Origin: Streptomyces sp. NRRL S-337
GTDB lineage: Bacteria > Actinomycetota > Actinomycetes > Streptomycetales > Streptomycetaceae
Reading direction: 5' to 3'
NCBI RefSeq assembly: GCF_000720175.1
Contig: NZ_JOIX01000012.1
Location: 62,001-126,000 of the forward strand
DNA: 64,000 nt
In this document: positions 37,573-46,425 of the stretch, piece after piece
How the letters are laid out: every line of letters begins with the position of its first letter
How positions within the stretch are numbered: position 1 is the first letter of the stretch
Program-made: the position numbers and the translations under genes
The notes under the pieces: generated by a model
The model's database searches: none
Told to the model about the DNA's origin: nothing
The model's input: the letters and a program-made list of their open reading frames with translations, nothing else

Positions 37573-38380
37573 TCACTTTGAGGCGTTGGGGTGGAGGGTG
37601 AGGACCGCCTGGACGAGGCTGGTGATGCGGGTGGCGCTGGCATCGCAGCTTGCGCAGGAGCCTCCAGGTTTTGAGTGTGGCCATGGCCTGTTCACCGAGC
37701 GCACGGATCTTGGCGTGGGAGATGTTGGCGGCCTGCTGACCTGCGGACAGCTTGTTCCAGCGACCGCGGTAGGGAACCCGCACGGTGCCTCCGGCGCCTT
37801 GGTAGCCCTTGTCGGCTCAGCAGCGCACGCCTGACTGGGCCAAGGCGTCGATGATGCCGTGGGTGCGAGCGGCTCGGATGTCGTGTACTGCGCCGGGCAG
37901 CGCAGGTGAGGCCCACAACAGGTTCCCGAATGGATCGACAAGGACCTGGACGTTCATGCTGTGCTTCTTGTGCTTGCCGGAGTAGTACGGCCGGTCGACG
38001 GCGATGCGGTCGATGGGCAGCAGCGTGCCGTCGAGGATCAGATACGCCTTCCGCGCCGCCGTGTGGACAGCGGTGGTCAGATCCGGTGCCAGGGCCGCCA
38101 GGAGCTCGATGGCCTCGGCCACGTACCGGTAGACCGTGGCGATCCCGATGCCGAAACCGGCTGCCAGTTGGGCGTAGGTGTGACCGCACCGCAGGTGGGC
38201 CAGTACCCGCAGGGCCTGCCGGTCAGCGGGGAGTCGGCGCCACCGGATGCCGCGCTCCAGACGCCGGGCGCGTAGCAGGCCGGACAGGAACCGAAGTGCT
38301 GAGCTGGACAGATCGATCCCCGATGGGTAGACAAGCACGCGAATCTCCGGGCGGACAGGTTGCTCTTGGTCGCCCCCCAT
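37573..38380 (-). pseudogene. IS5-like transposase with nonsense and frame mutations
   Basis: From 38380 the protein reads an HTH region (LRCGHTYAQLAAGFGIGIAT) and a DDE_Tnp_4-like domain (YLILDGTLLPIDRIAVDRP, PGAVHDIRAARTHG). A TGA at 37817-37819 interrupts the frame where TGG is expected (GVRC-stop-ADKGYQGAGG). The frame then goes on in phase (ISHAKIRALGEQAMATLKTW, with the catalytic Glu) and breaks again near 37645 before its true end. The outer end has GAGCCTTTTCCAACCTC, also found as an isolated piece at 39.9 kb. Confidence 0.8.
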
Positions 38381-38820
38381 CTACCAGGAGCCTCACCTCT
38401 TCCCGCGCCCAGCGCTCACACCAACTCAGCACGTCACCAGTCAGGGTGGGAAAGGTCGCTGGCTGCCCTCACATCAGAACAACCTCTGGCGGGCCGTGTT
38501 CACGGAACGCGATGGCCGATGGCGCAGAGCTGATGGCGACCTGATCCAGTGAGCGGCTTGCTCCCCTAGGCGGAACGGAAGTTCGCACAGTTAGTGGCAC
38601 GGTTTCCACTACGGAAAGCCCGTCGAGTCAGTGCTCTGCGCACGCACTGAGCGGTCATCGGAATACACACGGCTCACGACGTAGGTTCTGAACACCCATT
38701 GACTCTGACGTTCACTCCCATGGCCCACGTTTGTGACCCGGTTAGAGGACGTGGCCGCGCTTGCCGGTGCGGATACCTGAACACTCGGGTGCCGTAGGTC
38801 TGACGGAAAGAGAGAGTCTC
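38381..38820. other. Intergenic region before the hydrolase
   Basis: 440 bp holding the outer part of the IS5-like element and the promoter of the hydrolase gene. No other gene-like frame. A plain GAAAGAGAG lies before the ATG at 38821. Confidence 0.45.
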
Positions 38821-39786
38821 ATGACAGCATTTCCGGTACTCGGCTCACGGCGCCGAATACGTCGCATACACATCATGGCAGCTGCGTGCGGCATAGCCCT
38901 GTGCACGACCGTGGCGGCCCCTGCCGCCGCGGACGGCGGCACGACCACGACCAAACCCACCATCGTGCTGGTGCACGGGGCGTTCGCGGACGCCTCCAGC
39001 TGGAACGGGGTCGTCGAACGGCTCGAACGCCGTGGCTATACCGTCATTGCTCCCGCCAACCCGCTGCGCGGGCTGTACAACGATTCCACCTACATCGCCT
39101 CGGTCCTGGACAGCATCAAGGGCCCGATCGTGCTGGTGGGCCACTCGTACGGCGGCGCCCTGATCAGCTCGGCCGCCGCGGGCAACCCCCGGGTCAAGTC
39201 GCTGGTGTACGTATCGGCACTGATGCCCGACGTGGGCGAGAGCGGCATGTCCCTGGCCGCCAGGTTCCCCAGCGAACTCGGCACCGCCACGAAGTCCGTT
39301 CCCTACCGGGCCGGCGGCGTCAGCGGCACCGACCTGTACCTCAAGCCCGACAGACTCCATCAGGTCTTCGCCGCCGACCTGCCGCAGAGCACCACCAGGG
39401 TCCTGGCGGTGACCCAGCGGCCCGCGGCGACGACCGCGTTCTCGCAGAAGGCCAAGGTGGCGGCCTGGAAGCACATCCCGTCGTGGTTCCTCGTCGCGAA
39501 GCAAGACAAGACCATCAACCCCGACCAGGAACGCTTCGAGGCGAAACGCGCGGGTTCACACACGGTGGAGATCGACTCCTCCCACGTGGCCATGATGGCC
39601 CACCCCGAAGCGGTCACCGACCTCGTCCTCCAAGCCGCCACGGCGGCTGATTCCGCCCGGTCTGCGCTGGCCGCCACCGGTTCCGCACGGGCGGAGACCG
39701 AAATCGCCGGCATCGCCGCCGCCTCGTTGATCGCGGGGGCGGGAACAGTCCTCCTGGGCCACTGCCTGAGGCGCCGCGCGCGCTGA
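38821..39786 (+). CDS. Secreted alpha/beta hydrolase with LAATG sorting signal
   Basis: 321 aa. Signal peptide in the first 38 residues (MAAACGIALCTTVAAPAAA). Hydrolase core: VLVHGAFADASSWNGVVERL, nucleophile elbow VGHSYGGAL, acid in AKQDKTINPDQ and His in SSHVAMMAHPEAV. The C-terminus has LAATG, then a hydrophobic helix and RRRAR. LAxTG plus helix plus basic tail is the substrate pattern of Streptomyces class E sortase, so the enzyme is probably linked to peptidoglycan. No sortase gene is in the window. Substrate unknown. Confidence 0.88.
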   Translation: MTAFPVLGSRRRIRRIHIMAAACGIALCTTVAAPAAADGGTTTTKPTIVLVHGAFADASSWNGVVERLERRGYTVIAPANPLRGLYNDSTYIASVLDSIKGPIVLVGHSYGGALISSAAAGNPRVKSLVYVSALMPDVGESGMSLAARFPSELGTATKSVPYRAGGVSGTDLYLKPDRLHQVFAADLPQSTTRVLAVTQRPAATTAFSQKAKVAAWKHIPSWFLVAKQDKTINPDQERFEAKRAGSHTVEIDSSHVAMMAHPEAVTDLVLQAATAADSARSALAATGSARAETEIAGIAAASLIAGAGTVLLGHCLRRRAR

Positions 39787-39812
39787 CGGCGCTCCGGGAC
39801 AGCGTCCCTTCC

Positions 39813-39906
39813 TGTGCCGTGCGGCACCACCCGCATCACCGGCCTCGTCCAGCCGGTCCTCACCCTCCACCCCAACGCCTCAAAGCGAGGTTGGAAAAGG
39901 CTCAGG
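39813..39906 (+). mobile_element. Isolated end of the IS5-like element
   Basis: The plus strand repeats the 3' end of the element at 37.56 kb in opposite orientation: ATCACCGGCCTCGTCCAG, CTCACCCTCCACCCCAACGC and GAGGTTGGAAAAGGCTC. No transposase is attached. Confidence 0.7.
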
Positions 39907-40178
39907 GGGCAGCTCGGATGCGGCTGCTCATCGGCCACGGCGCCGAATTGCGAGGCCAGCCGTCCGCCCTGCATGAGCGATGGAGCGGACACGGCCCCAC
40001 AGGCCGTCCGGTGCTGGACCCCGCGTCATGGCAGACATCCGCTGACCAGGCAAAACCGGACTGCGGTGGACCACACAGAAGCGCCGCTCACACGTGACGC
40101 TGCGGCCCGCGCACCCCGTTGGGGGCCTTCCGCCGGCCCAGCCGTGGGAACACCTGGGACGTCCACCCATGAAACCCC

Positions 40179-40487
40179 GGAACCGAGAGCGTCTACGTCA
40201 TCGACGGGACGCTGCATTACCACATCAGCGACGCGACGGTCGAATGCCGTCCCGGGTCCTTTATCCATATCCCTGAGGGCACATTGGAGCGGTTTGAGCC
40301 CACCAGCACGGTGCGGCTCCTGACCACCTACACGCCGGGCGGTATCGAAAAATTCTTCGCCGAGGCGGGTGAACCAGCCCGGCGACGGGAGCTGCCACCC
40401 CAGTCGGACGCGCCACCGGACATTGATCGCCTCATCGAGATCGGCAAGCGGCACGGAATTCAGATGCGGCCCATGCCTGGTGCTTAG
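40179..40487 (+). pseudogene. Cupin domain protein, 5' end lost
   Basis: The frame GTESVYVIDGTLHYHIS then PGSFIHIPEGTLERFEPTST to a stop at 40487 is a small quercetinase-like cupin. Upstream of 40179 the frame has TGA at 40170-40172 (possibly TGG originally, in HPWNPG) and then no protein-like sequence or start. The metal-binding HxH motif expected before residue one is therefore missing or damaged. Confidence 0.65.
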
Positions 40488-40562
40488 AAGTTGCGCGATA
40501 TGGCATGACACGCGAGAGATGATCGATAAGCAGAGCCAATCCGAGGAATGAAGGCTGTGAAC

Positions 40563-41315
40563 ATGACTTCCGCAGACCTGGAAGGACGCATTGCCCTGGT
40601 GACCGGGGCGACCAGCGGCATTGGCGCGGCGACCGCCTCAGTGCTCGCCGAGCGGGGCGCGCATGTGCTGGTCGCGGGCCGCGACCGTACCCGCGGTGAC
40701 GGCGTGGTCGACGTGATCCGGGGGCGACGCGGCAAGGCGGACTTCGTGGCCGCCGATCTGCGGGACGCCGAGGCAGTCCGGCGGCTGGCCCGTGAAGCCC
40801 GACGCATCGGCGGTGGCCGGGTCGACATCTTGGTCAACAATGCGGGCATCTATCCGTTCGGGCCGACGGAGCAGACACGCGAGAGTGACGTCGACGCTGT
40901 CTATGCACTGAATGTGAAGGCTCTGTTTTTCCTGGGGGCGGAACTGGCGCCGGCGATGGCCGAGCGCGGCAGCGGAGCGATCGTCAACGTCAGCACCATG
41001 GCCGCCGAGCTCGGCGCCTCTGGAATGGCGCTGTACGGGTCGAGCAAGGCGGCGCTGAACCTGCTGACCAAGGCATGGGCTGCCGAGTACGGTCCGCGCG
41101 GGGTTCGGGTCAACGCCGTGCAGCCTGGCCCGACCCGGACGGAGACCACGGCCGGCATGGCAGAGGACCTCCAGGCCCTGGCCTCCCAGGCGCCCGCCGG
41201 ACGGCCCGCCACCGCGATGGAGATCGCAGAGGCGATCGCGTACCTGGCCGGCGACGCGGCGAGCTTCGTACAAGGCGCGGTCCTGCCCGTCGACGGAGGA
41301 CGCACGGCCGTATGA
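40563..41315 (+). CDS. SDR family oxidoreductase
   Basis: 250 aa from ATG at 40563 (GAAGG 8 bases upstream); an in-frame ATG at 40548 would add five residues. [32 protein letters not shown] and PVDGGRTAV are all present. It is similar in organisation to the SDR at 35.9 kb and follows the cupin remnant, with which it may once have been an operon. Confidence 0.9.
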   Translation: MTSADLEGRIALVTGATSGIGAATASVLAERGAHVLVAGRDRTRGDGVVDVIRGRRGKADFVAADLRDAEAVRRLAREARRIGGGRVDILVNNAGIYPFGPTEQTRESDVDAVYALNVKALFFLGAELAPAMAERGSGAIVNVSTMAAELGASGMALYGSSKAALNLLTKAWAAEYGPRGVRVNAVQPGPTRTETTAGMAEDLQALASQAPAGRPATAMEIAEAIAYLAGDAASFVQGAVLPVDGGRTAV

Positions 41316-41438
41316 CGCCTCGGCTCAGCCCGCGATCCCAGCGACGGTAGTCGACTGGACGGGCTGTGGCAGTCCACGCAGACCTTGTCCGTCGCTTCAC
41401 AGCCAGGGCGCCGGTTGCCCCGGAAGATTCGGTTGCAT

Positions 41439-41927
41439 TCAGGCAGTGGGGGTGTAGCGGGCCCGCATGGCGTCACTGGCGGCGGGTCCTGCGGTGAAAA
41501 CGTACGCGTTGCCGTCGTCAAGTCGGCGGCCGGTCTTGGCGTCGACGACCACGGGTTCGACCTCTTCGCCGCTGTGCGCATCAACGAGGATCATGCTGCG
41601 CTCATGCGGCGCGAGGCGGGAGTTGCCCCACGCGGCCAGGGCGAGGATCACCGGGCGCAGGGAACGTCCCAGCTCGGTGAGGACGTACTCGTGACGGACG
41701 GGGTTGCTCTGGTAGGGCCGGCGCTCCAGCAGTCCGGCTGCGACGAGGGTCTTCAGCCGAGTGGTGAGCATGCTGGAGGAGATGCCCAGATTCTCCTGGA
41801 AATGGTCGAAGCGGGTGTAGCCGTCGAAGGCGTCATGGAGGATCAGCAGCGTCCACCACTCGCCGACGTGCTCCACCGTCGTGGACAGCGGGCATTCCCG
41901 GTCCTCCAGTCTGATCCGGCTCGCCAC
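41439..41927 (-). CDS. HxlR family regulator
   Basis: 162 aa from GTG at 41927, which leaves GGGAGG nine bases upstream; GTG 41936 would overlap that site. A cysteine at [20 protein letters not shown], the winged helix ([20 protein letters not shown]) and the wing ([12 protein letters not shown]) are typical. HxlR proteins sense aldehydes, quinones or other electrophiles, often through that N-terminal cysteine. It diverges from an SDR gene with a symmetric operator between. Confidence 0.9.
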   Translation of the reverse strand: MASRIRLEDRECPLSTTVEHVGEWWTLLILHDAFDGYTRFDHFQENLGISSSMLTTRLKTLVAAGLLERRPYQSNPVRHEYVLTELGRSLRPVILALAAWGNSRLAPHERSMILVDAHSGEEVEPVVVDAKTGRRLDDGNAYVFTAGPAASDAMRARYTPTA

Positions 41928-41948
41928 CGTGATCACCCTCCCAGTTAC

Positions 41949-41983
41949 TGCTAAAGTCGAAGCTAGTGGCTTCTATTTTAGCA
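41949..41983. promoter_or_regulatory. Symmetric HxlR operator
   Basis: TGCTAAA at 41949-41955 and GAAGC at 41959-41963 are mirrored by GCTTC at 41969-41973 and TTTAGCA at 41977-41983. It is a perfectly spaced inverted repeat centred between the divergent HxlR and SDR genes and is AT-rich against its surroundings. Confidence 0.8.
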
Positions 41984-42033
41984 GCAACAAGGGGAGCGGC
42001 GTCTCATATGCCCCCCGGGAACGGAGAGGCTCC

Positions 42034-42819
42034 ATGACCACCACCCTCAGCGAATCCCTCGAAGGCCGCCGCGTCCTGGTCACCGGCGGCACCAAGGGCA
42101 CCGGAGCGGCCATCGCCCGGCGCCTCACCGAGTCCGGCGCGAGCGTCCTCGTCACCTCCCGCAGCCGCCCCGACGATGTTGAGGAGGAGACGTTCATCGC
42201 CGCCGATCTGTCCACCATTGAAGGCGCCGCCCACGTGATCGCCGAGGTGGACGCGCGCTGGAGAGGTGTCGACATCCTGGTCCACACCCTTGGCGGCTCC
42301 GAGGCGCCGGCCGGAGGGTTCGCGGCGCTGCGCGAGGACGACTGGACCCGGGAGCTGAATACGAACCTGTTGGCCGCCGTCCGCCTGGACCGCGGCCTGC
42401 TCCCCGGCATGATCGCCAGCGGCAAGGGCGTGATCGTGCACGTCACCTCGATCCAGCGCCGTATGCCGCTGTGGAACGGCACCCTGGCCTATGCGGCCGC
42501 CAAAGCGGCACTGACCACCTACAGCAAGGGGCTGGCCAACGAGGTCGCCCCGCACGGCGTCCGCGTCAACACCGTCTCACCAGGCTTCATCCAGACCACT
42601 GCCGCCGACAATCTGGTCGCCCGGATCGCAAGCGAAGCCGGCGTCACCCGGGAGGCGGCGCTGGGCCAGCTCATGGACTCCCTCGGCGGCATTCCCCTCG
42701 GGCGCCCCAACCGGCCCGAGGAAGTCGCCGAGCTCATCGCCTTCCTCGTCTCCGACCGTGCCTCGTCCATCGTCGGCGCCGAGCACGTCATCGACGGCGG
42801 CACCACACCCACCGTCTGA
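42034..42819 (+). CDS. SDR family oxidoreductase controlled by HxlR
   Basis: 261 aa from ATG at 42034, with GGAGAGG upstream. VTGGTKGTG has Thr in place of Ile in the glycine motif. VHTLGGSEA replaces the usual NNAG, Ser in VTSIQRR and YAAAK form the active site, and [14 protein letters not shown] ends the protein. This subgroup is often found beside HxlR and NTF2-like genes. The gene after it starts 25 bp on, so both are one operon. Confidence 0.9.
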   Translation: MTTTLSESLEGRRVLVTGGTKGTGAAIARRLTESGASVLVTSRSRPDDVEEETFIAADLSTIEGAAHVIAEVDARWRGVDILVHTLGGSEAPAGGFAALREDDWTRELNTNLLAAVRLDRGLLPGMIASGKGVIVHVTSIQRRMPLWNGTLAYAAAKAALTTYSKGLANEVAPHGVRVNTVSPGFIQTTAADNLVARIASEAGVTREAALGQLMDSLGGIPLGRPNRPEEVAELIAFLVSDRASSIVGAEHVIDGGTTPTV

Positions 42820-42844
42820 CCCCCTCACCACCCACAGGACCGTC

Positions 42845-43204
42845 ATGCCTGAACAACAGCCCCGCACCATCGCCCCGCACACACTGCCCGAGACGATCAC
42901 CCGCTACCTCAAGGCCCACCGCGCCCACGACACCGCCACCGCGGTCACCACCTTCACCGATGATGCCACCGTGACCGACGACGGCAAGACATACCAAGGC
43001 GCCACCGCAATCGAGCGGTGGCTGAGCCGCTCCGCCACCGAGTTCACGTACACCATCAATCTCACCAGCGCCCAGCAGATCGACACGACCCACTACATCG
43101 CCACACACCACCTCGAAGGCAACTTCCCCGGCGGGACCGTTGACCTGCGCTACCAGTTCACACTCCGCAACAACCTGATCGAGCGGCTCGTCATCGAAGC
43201 CTGA
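42845..43204 (+). CDS. NTF2-like (SnoaL) protein
   Basis: 119 aa. ITRYLKAHRAHDTATAVTTF, DATVTDDGKTYQGATAIERW and LRYQFTLRNNLIERLVI give a standard nuclear-transport-factor-2-like cone. Co-transcribed with the SDR upstream. Could be an isomerase, a hydrolase or only a binding protein. Confidence 0.85.
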   Translation: MPEQQPRTIAPHTLPETITRYLKAHRAHDTATAVTTFTDDATVTDDGKTYQGATAIERWLSRSATEFTYTINLTSAQQIDTTHYIATHHLEGNFPGGTVDLRYQFTLRNNLIERLVIEA

Positions 43205-43357
43205 ACCACGCTCTTCCCAATGCCCCACCCGGCCCCGACGAACGCGCCGAGGCAGAAGTATTCCAACGACACCCGGCACTCGAACCTGCTCAGGACGCGC
43301 GACTGATCGCACAGCACTGATTCATTTTGCTAGAGATTGTCCCGTATGGGGTGTGCC

Positions 43358-43612
43358 TTATCTCGTGAGGGCGAGGTTGTGCAGTCGGGCGACGCCGAGC
43401 ATGGCCTGGTGGACGCCGTTGCCCTTGAGACGGCAGTCCCGCAGGACCTTCCAGCTCTTCAGCCGGGACAGGGCATGTTCCACTCGGGCCCGGCGGTGCA
43501 CGGCGTTTTCCGCTTCCTGTTGCGGGCTCAGGCGCTGCTGACCTCGGCGTCTGCGGTGCGGAATGAGCAGTCCCGTGCCCTGGTAGCCGCCGTCGGCGAT
43601 GGTCGGTGCACG
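43358..43612 (-). pseudogene. IS5-type transposase, C-terminal remnant
   Basis: APTIADGGYQGTGLLIPHRR, then EHALSRLKSWKVLRDCRLKG with the catalytic Glu, to a stop at 43358. The upstream continuation to 43813 is not transposase-like. About two thirds of the gene is missing. Confidence 0.75.
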
Positions 43613-43900
43613 TGGCAGGCTCGGTCGACCCCTGATTCCGTGAATGCCAATGCGCGAAGCGGGTGGGTCACTTCGCGCAAGCAATCCGCGTACCAACCGC
43701 TGCAGTGCCCGCAGTACGCACCGATCCAAGTCCCTGCATCGAACCGCCGATTCGAGAGCTGTGTCGCCCACCGTGCCAGTGTCGTGCCAGATAGGGCGGT
43801 AAACAACGGTCAACAGGGGCTAGGCATACGGCGGGACACCGCCTGCCGGTGCGGCATCTTCGCTGGTCAGGACGGCGTATGGCACCCGAAAGCCCCCTGA

Positions 43901-43944
43901 TTCCCACGCTCAGAGCGCGGCTTCGATTCCCGTCACCCGCTCCA
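43901..43944 (+). other. 3' half of a tRNA, probable integration-site remnant
   Basis: TTCCCACGCTCAGAGCGCGG leads into a T-loop (TTCGATTC) and an acceptor strand CACCCGC followed by TCCA. It reads as the anticodon loop to the CCA end of a tRNA-Gly(CCC). The 5' half is not upstream. Two bases differ from what a working tRNA would need (C at loop end, C for G in the T stem). Short tRNA 3' ends like this are left by integrating elements that use the tRNA gene as attB. Confidence 0.75.
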
Positions 43945-43950
43945 TGCAGA

Positions 43951-43980
43951 AGCCCTAGGTCAGCGGCCTGGGGCTTGTTT
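43951..43980 (+). terminator. Terminator after the tRNA remnant
   Basis: AGCCCTAGG and CCTGGGGCT pair over nine positions (one G-T) and are followed by TGTTT. It is the natural tRNA terminator, carried along with the 3' half. Confidence 0.75.
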
Positions 43981-44002
43981 GTTGCCTAGACCATTTTTGG
44001 GT

Positions 44003-44023
44003 CGCGTGCCATTCGCGTGCCAT
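44003..44023 (+). repeat. Tandem CGCGTGCCAT, arm-like sites
   Basis: CGCGTGCCAT occurs at 44003-44012 and 44014-44023, about 60 bp after the tRNA end. Closely spaced direct repeats beside a tRNA-derived core are typical arm-type binding sites of tyrosine integrases. Confidence 0.5.
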
Positions 44024-44314
44024 AACGGACCGATTGCCGTACCGAGTTGGCCGGCGCAAGGCTTCCGCAGGGCCTTTGACGCCACGTCGTCCCGAATATC
44101 GAGATCCACTTCCTGCGGCGTGCGTCACATGCCCTGCGCTGCGGCGACCGTATGCGGCCGCAAAAAGCCTCGTCGCTTCACCCCCTGCAACGCATGAGAG
44201 GTCGTCACATCGGATCGTGACGGAAGCCGACCAGACCCGAGAAGCGGTCCGGGACTCCGAGGGCGGCCACGGCGCCCGTGTGACCGTGCCGGCACGCTCG
44301 GTGTGAACCTCGAA

Positions 44315-44342
44315 ACGGCCCCGGTGAAACCGCCGGGGCCGT
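44315..44342 (+). terminator. Strong hairpin terminator
   Basis: ACGGCCCCGG and CCGGGGCCGT form a perfect 10-bp stem followed by CCTTT. Just upstream a frame ends at 44306 (REAVRDSEGGHGARVTVPAR), possibly the tail of a lost gene whose terminator this was. Confidence 0.75.
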
Positions 44343-44518
44343 CCTTTCAGGCGCAACACGTGAGAGTGCGCAACCCACAACCCACGGTACACCTGCAGGT
44401 ATTTCCGACGTGATTCCGCAGGCTGACGCAAAGCGTGAGCACATTCCGCTCGGAGCTCAAGCACCGACGACCGGGCTCGGCAGCCGGCAGCGTCGGGCCA
44501 CCGGCAGGGTGGTGCTTG

Positions 44519-44767
44519 CTATTCCGCATTACCGTGCCACTGCCCCTGGACACGGAACCAGAGCCCCGGAGCGTAGATCGAATCGACGACAGCGGCTTCG
44601 CCCTTGGTCACCCTGAGGATCCGCAATGCACCGCTCGGAAGCAGGTCGTACTCGTACGTGGCGGGCGACTCACCTTCGGTGATGTCGTCGTACGAGACAT
44701 CTGCAGCCACCAGCTCCGCGTATTCCTTGGGAGGCCGGTTCTCCACCAGCTTGATGAACACGCTCAT
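44519..44767 (-). CDS. Small conserved-looking hypothetical protein
   Basis: 82 aa from ATG at 44767. A regular, acidic and compact sequence (MSVFIKLVENRPPKEYAEL, YEYDLLPSGALRILRVTKGE) with a likely beta-rich fold. The longer upstream extension has biased composition and is not credible. No family known to me. Confidence 0.6.
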   Translation of the reverse strand: MSVFIKLVENRPPKEYAELVAADVSYDDITEGESPATYEYDLLPSGALRILRVTKGEAAVVDSIYAPGLWFRVQGQWHGNAE

Positions 44768-45054
44768 ACCTTGACGATAGATCCCCCGCGATTTTCCCGC
44801 TCTCGCTCTCCAGAGACCCTTTTGCGGCAGGCGCCTTCCGGCCCACGTCCAAGAGATCCGGGAAGTGACATGCCGCCTGCGGAGCAATGGATCAGGCAGA
44901 ACCGACAACCGCTGCACGCTGCTCTCATCGATCACTGCCGTGCCGGGAGTTCATGTGCGCACATCATTCAAGAGGATTCCTGAGAACGTCCGACCTCGTA
45001 TGGCCCGCGCCACCGCGGGCACCACCCCTGCAGGCTGCCGGCAAAGGGCCGGCG

Positions 45055-46266
45055 ATGGCAGGAGGTGAACGCCGACCCCGGACAGGGGGCCTGGGCCCGT
45101 CGGAAGGATTCGGGGAACAACTTCTGGGGACCTTGCTGGACCGGGGGCATGAGTCGCCGCCGCATCTGCTCGGTCCGCTGATCGCGGAACAGGTGGGCCG
45201 GCTCGGCGGCCGCGAGATCGCGATCCTTCTGCAGGACTACGGACAGCTGCTGCTGGTGCCGGTGCCGGGCGAGGGGCTGATGGCCGGTGAGCCGCATCCG
45301 ATCGACGGTTCCGACGCCGGCCGGGCCTTTCTGGAGGGGCGTCGCGTCGAGGTGGGGCAGGCCGACGGTGTGCGGGTCCACCTGCCGCTGCTGGACGGCG
45401 GGGACCACGTGGGCGTCATGGCCGTCACCCTGGACAGCGTCGACGACGACGACCGGCGGCTGCTGCGCAGGATCGCCGCCTTGACGGCCGACATGCTGGT
45501 GACCAAGCACGGATACACCGATTTGTTCTTCCGGGTCCGGCGCAGGGAACCGATGAGCGTCGCCGCGGAGATCCAGTGGTCGGTCCTGCCACCACTGGCG
45601 ATGTCCGTGCCCCGGGTCGCGGTGGCCGGGATGCTGGAGCCCGCGTACGACGTCGCGGGCGACAGCTTCGACTACGCCCTCAACGGCGACATCCTGCACG
45701 TGGCCGTGGTCGACGCGATGGGCCACGGTCTGGACGCCGCCACAATGGCCACGGTGGCTATCGGCGCCTACCGGCACGCCCGGCGCATCAGCATCGGAAT
45801 CTCCGAGATCTACGCGTTCATGGACCGGGCGATCGCCGACCAGTTCGGCCCCGACCACTTCGTGACCGCCCAGATGATGCGGCTCAACACGGCAACCGGG
45901 CACCTACAGTGGGTCAACGTGGGCCATCCCGCGCCCCTGCTCATCCGCGGACAGCACGCCATCCGGCGGCTCCACAGCCCGACCACCCTGCCGGTCGGAT
46001 TCGGTGGCCAGGAACCCCGGATCAGCGAGCTCGCCCTGGAGCCGGGCGACCGCGTCCTGTGCTTCACGGACGGGTTGATCGAGGAGCACGTAACCGGCGG
46101 GGAGGAGTTCGGCGAACAACAGCTCATCGACTGGGTGGACCGCATCGCGCGCACCGGGACCGAAGTGCGGACGGCGGTCCGCTCCCTCTCCCACACCCTC
46201 ATGCGGGAACGGGGCGGAATCACCACGGACGATGCGACTCTCCTCCTGATCGAGTGGCGCGGCTGA
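45055..46266 (+). CDS. PP2C (SpoIIE/RsbU-type) protein serine phosphatase
   Basis: 403 aa from ATG at 45055; the N-terminal 150 residues look like a GAF-type sensor (LAGREI-like strand GREIAILLQDYGQLLLVPVP and HLPLLDGGDHVGVMAVTLD). The phosphatase domain follows with AAEIQWSVLPPLAM, AGDSFDYALNGDILHVAVVD, AMGHGLDAATMA, VNVGHPAPLLI and DDATLLLIEW. Metal-binding Asp residues are present. It differs from the 6.3-kb phosphatase in having no PAS domain. A hairpin at 46328-46361 follows. Confidence 0.93.
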   Translation: MAGGERRPRTGGLGPSEGFGEQLLGTLLDRGHESPPHLLGPLIAEQVGRLGGREIAILLQDYGQLLLVPVPGEGLMAGEPHPIDGSDAGRAFLEGRRVEVGQADGVRVHLPLLDGGDHVGVMAVTLDSVDDDDRRLLRRIAALTADMLVTKHGYTDLFFRVRRREPMSVAAEIQWSVLPPLAMSVPRVAVAGMLEPAYDVAGDSFDYALNGDILHVAVVDAMGHGLDAATMATVAIGAYRHARRISIGISEIYAFMDRAIADQFGPDHFVTAQMMRLNTATGHLQWVNVGHPAPLLIRGQHAIRRLHSPTTLPVGFGGQEPRISELALEPGDRVLCFTDGLIEEHVTGGEEFGEQQLIDWVDRIARTGTEVRTAVRSLSHTLMRERGGITTDDATLLLIEWRG

Positions 46267-46327
46267 CCGGGCCGCACGACGCCACGGACGATCACCGGAG
46301 CGCCGCTGAGGGGTCAGGGTGCCCGCA

Positions 46328-46361
46328 CGGGAGGCCGGGTGCCGCCGTGCAGGGCCTCCCG
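46328..46361 (+). terminator. Hairpin after phosphatase gene
   Basis: CGGGAGGCC and GGCCTCCCG form a perfect 9-bp stem with a 16-base loop, between the phosphatase and the GNAT-AAA gene. Confidence 0.6.
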
Positions 46362-46425
46362 CGCGGTCGTCACGGCGGGCTGGGCACCGGATGATGGAAG
46401 TACCTCCAGCACTCGGAGCCGACTC

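Noticed and set aside
43612..43813. Extension of the transposase remnant to a full-length protein
   Set aside because: Residues before ADGGYQG do not resemble the DDE domain, so only the C-terminal part is called.
43880..43945. Complete tRNA-Gly gene
   Set aside because: Acceptor 5' strand, D arm and 5' anticodon stem are absent upstream, and two positions do not fit a functional tRNA.
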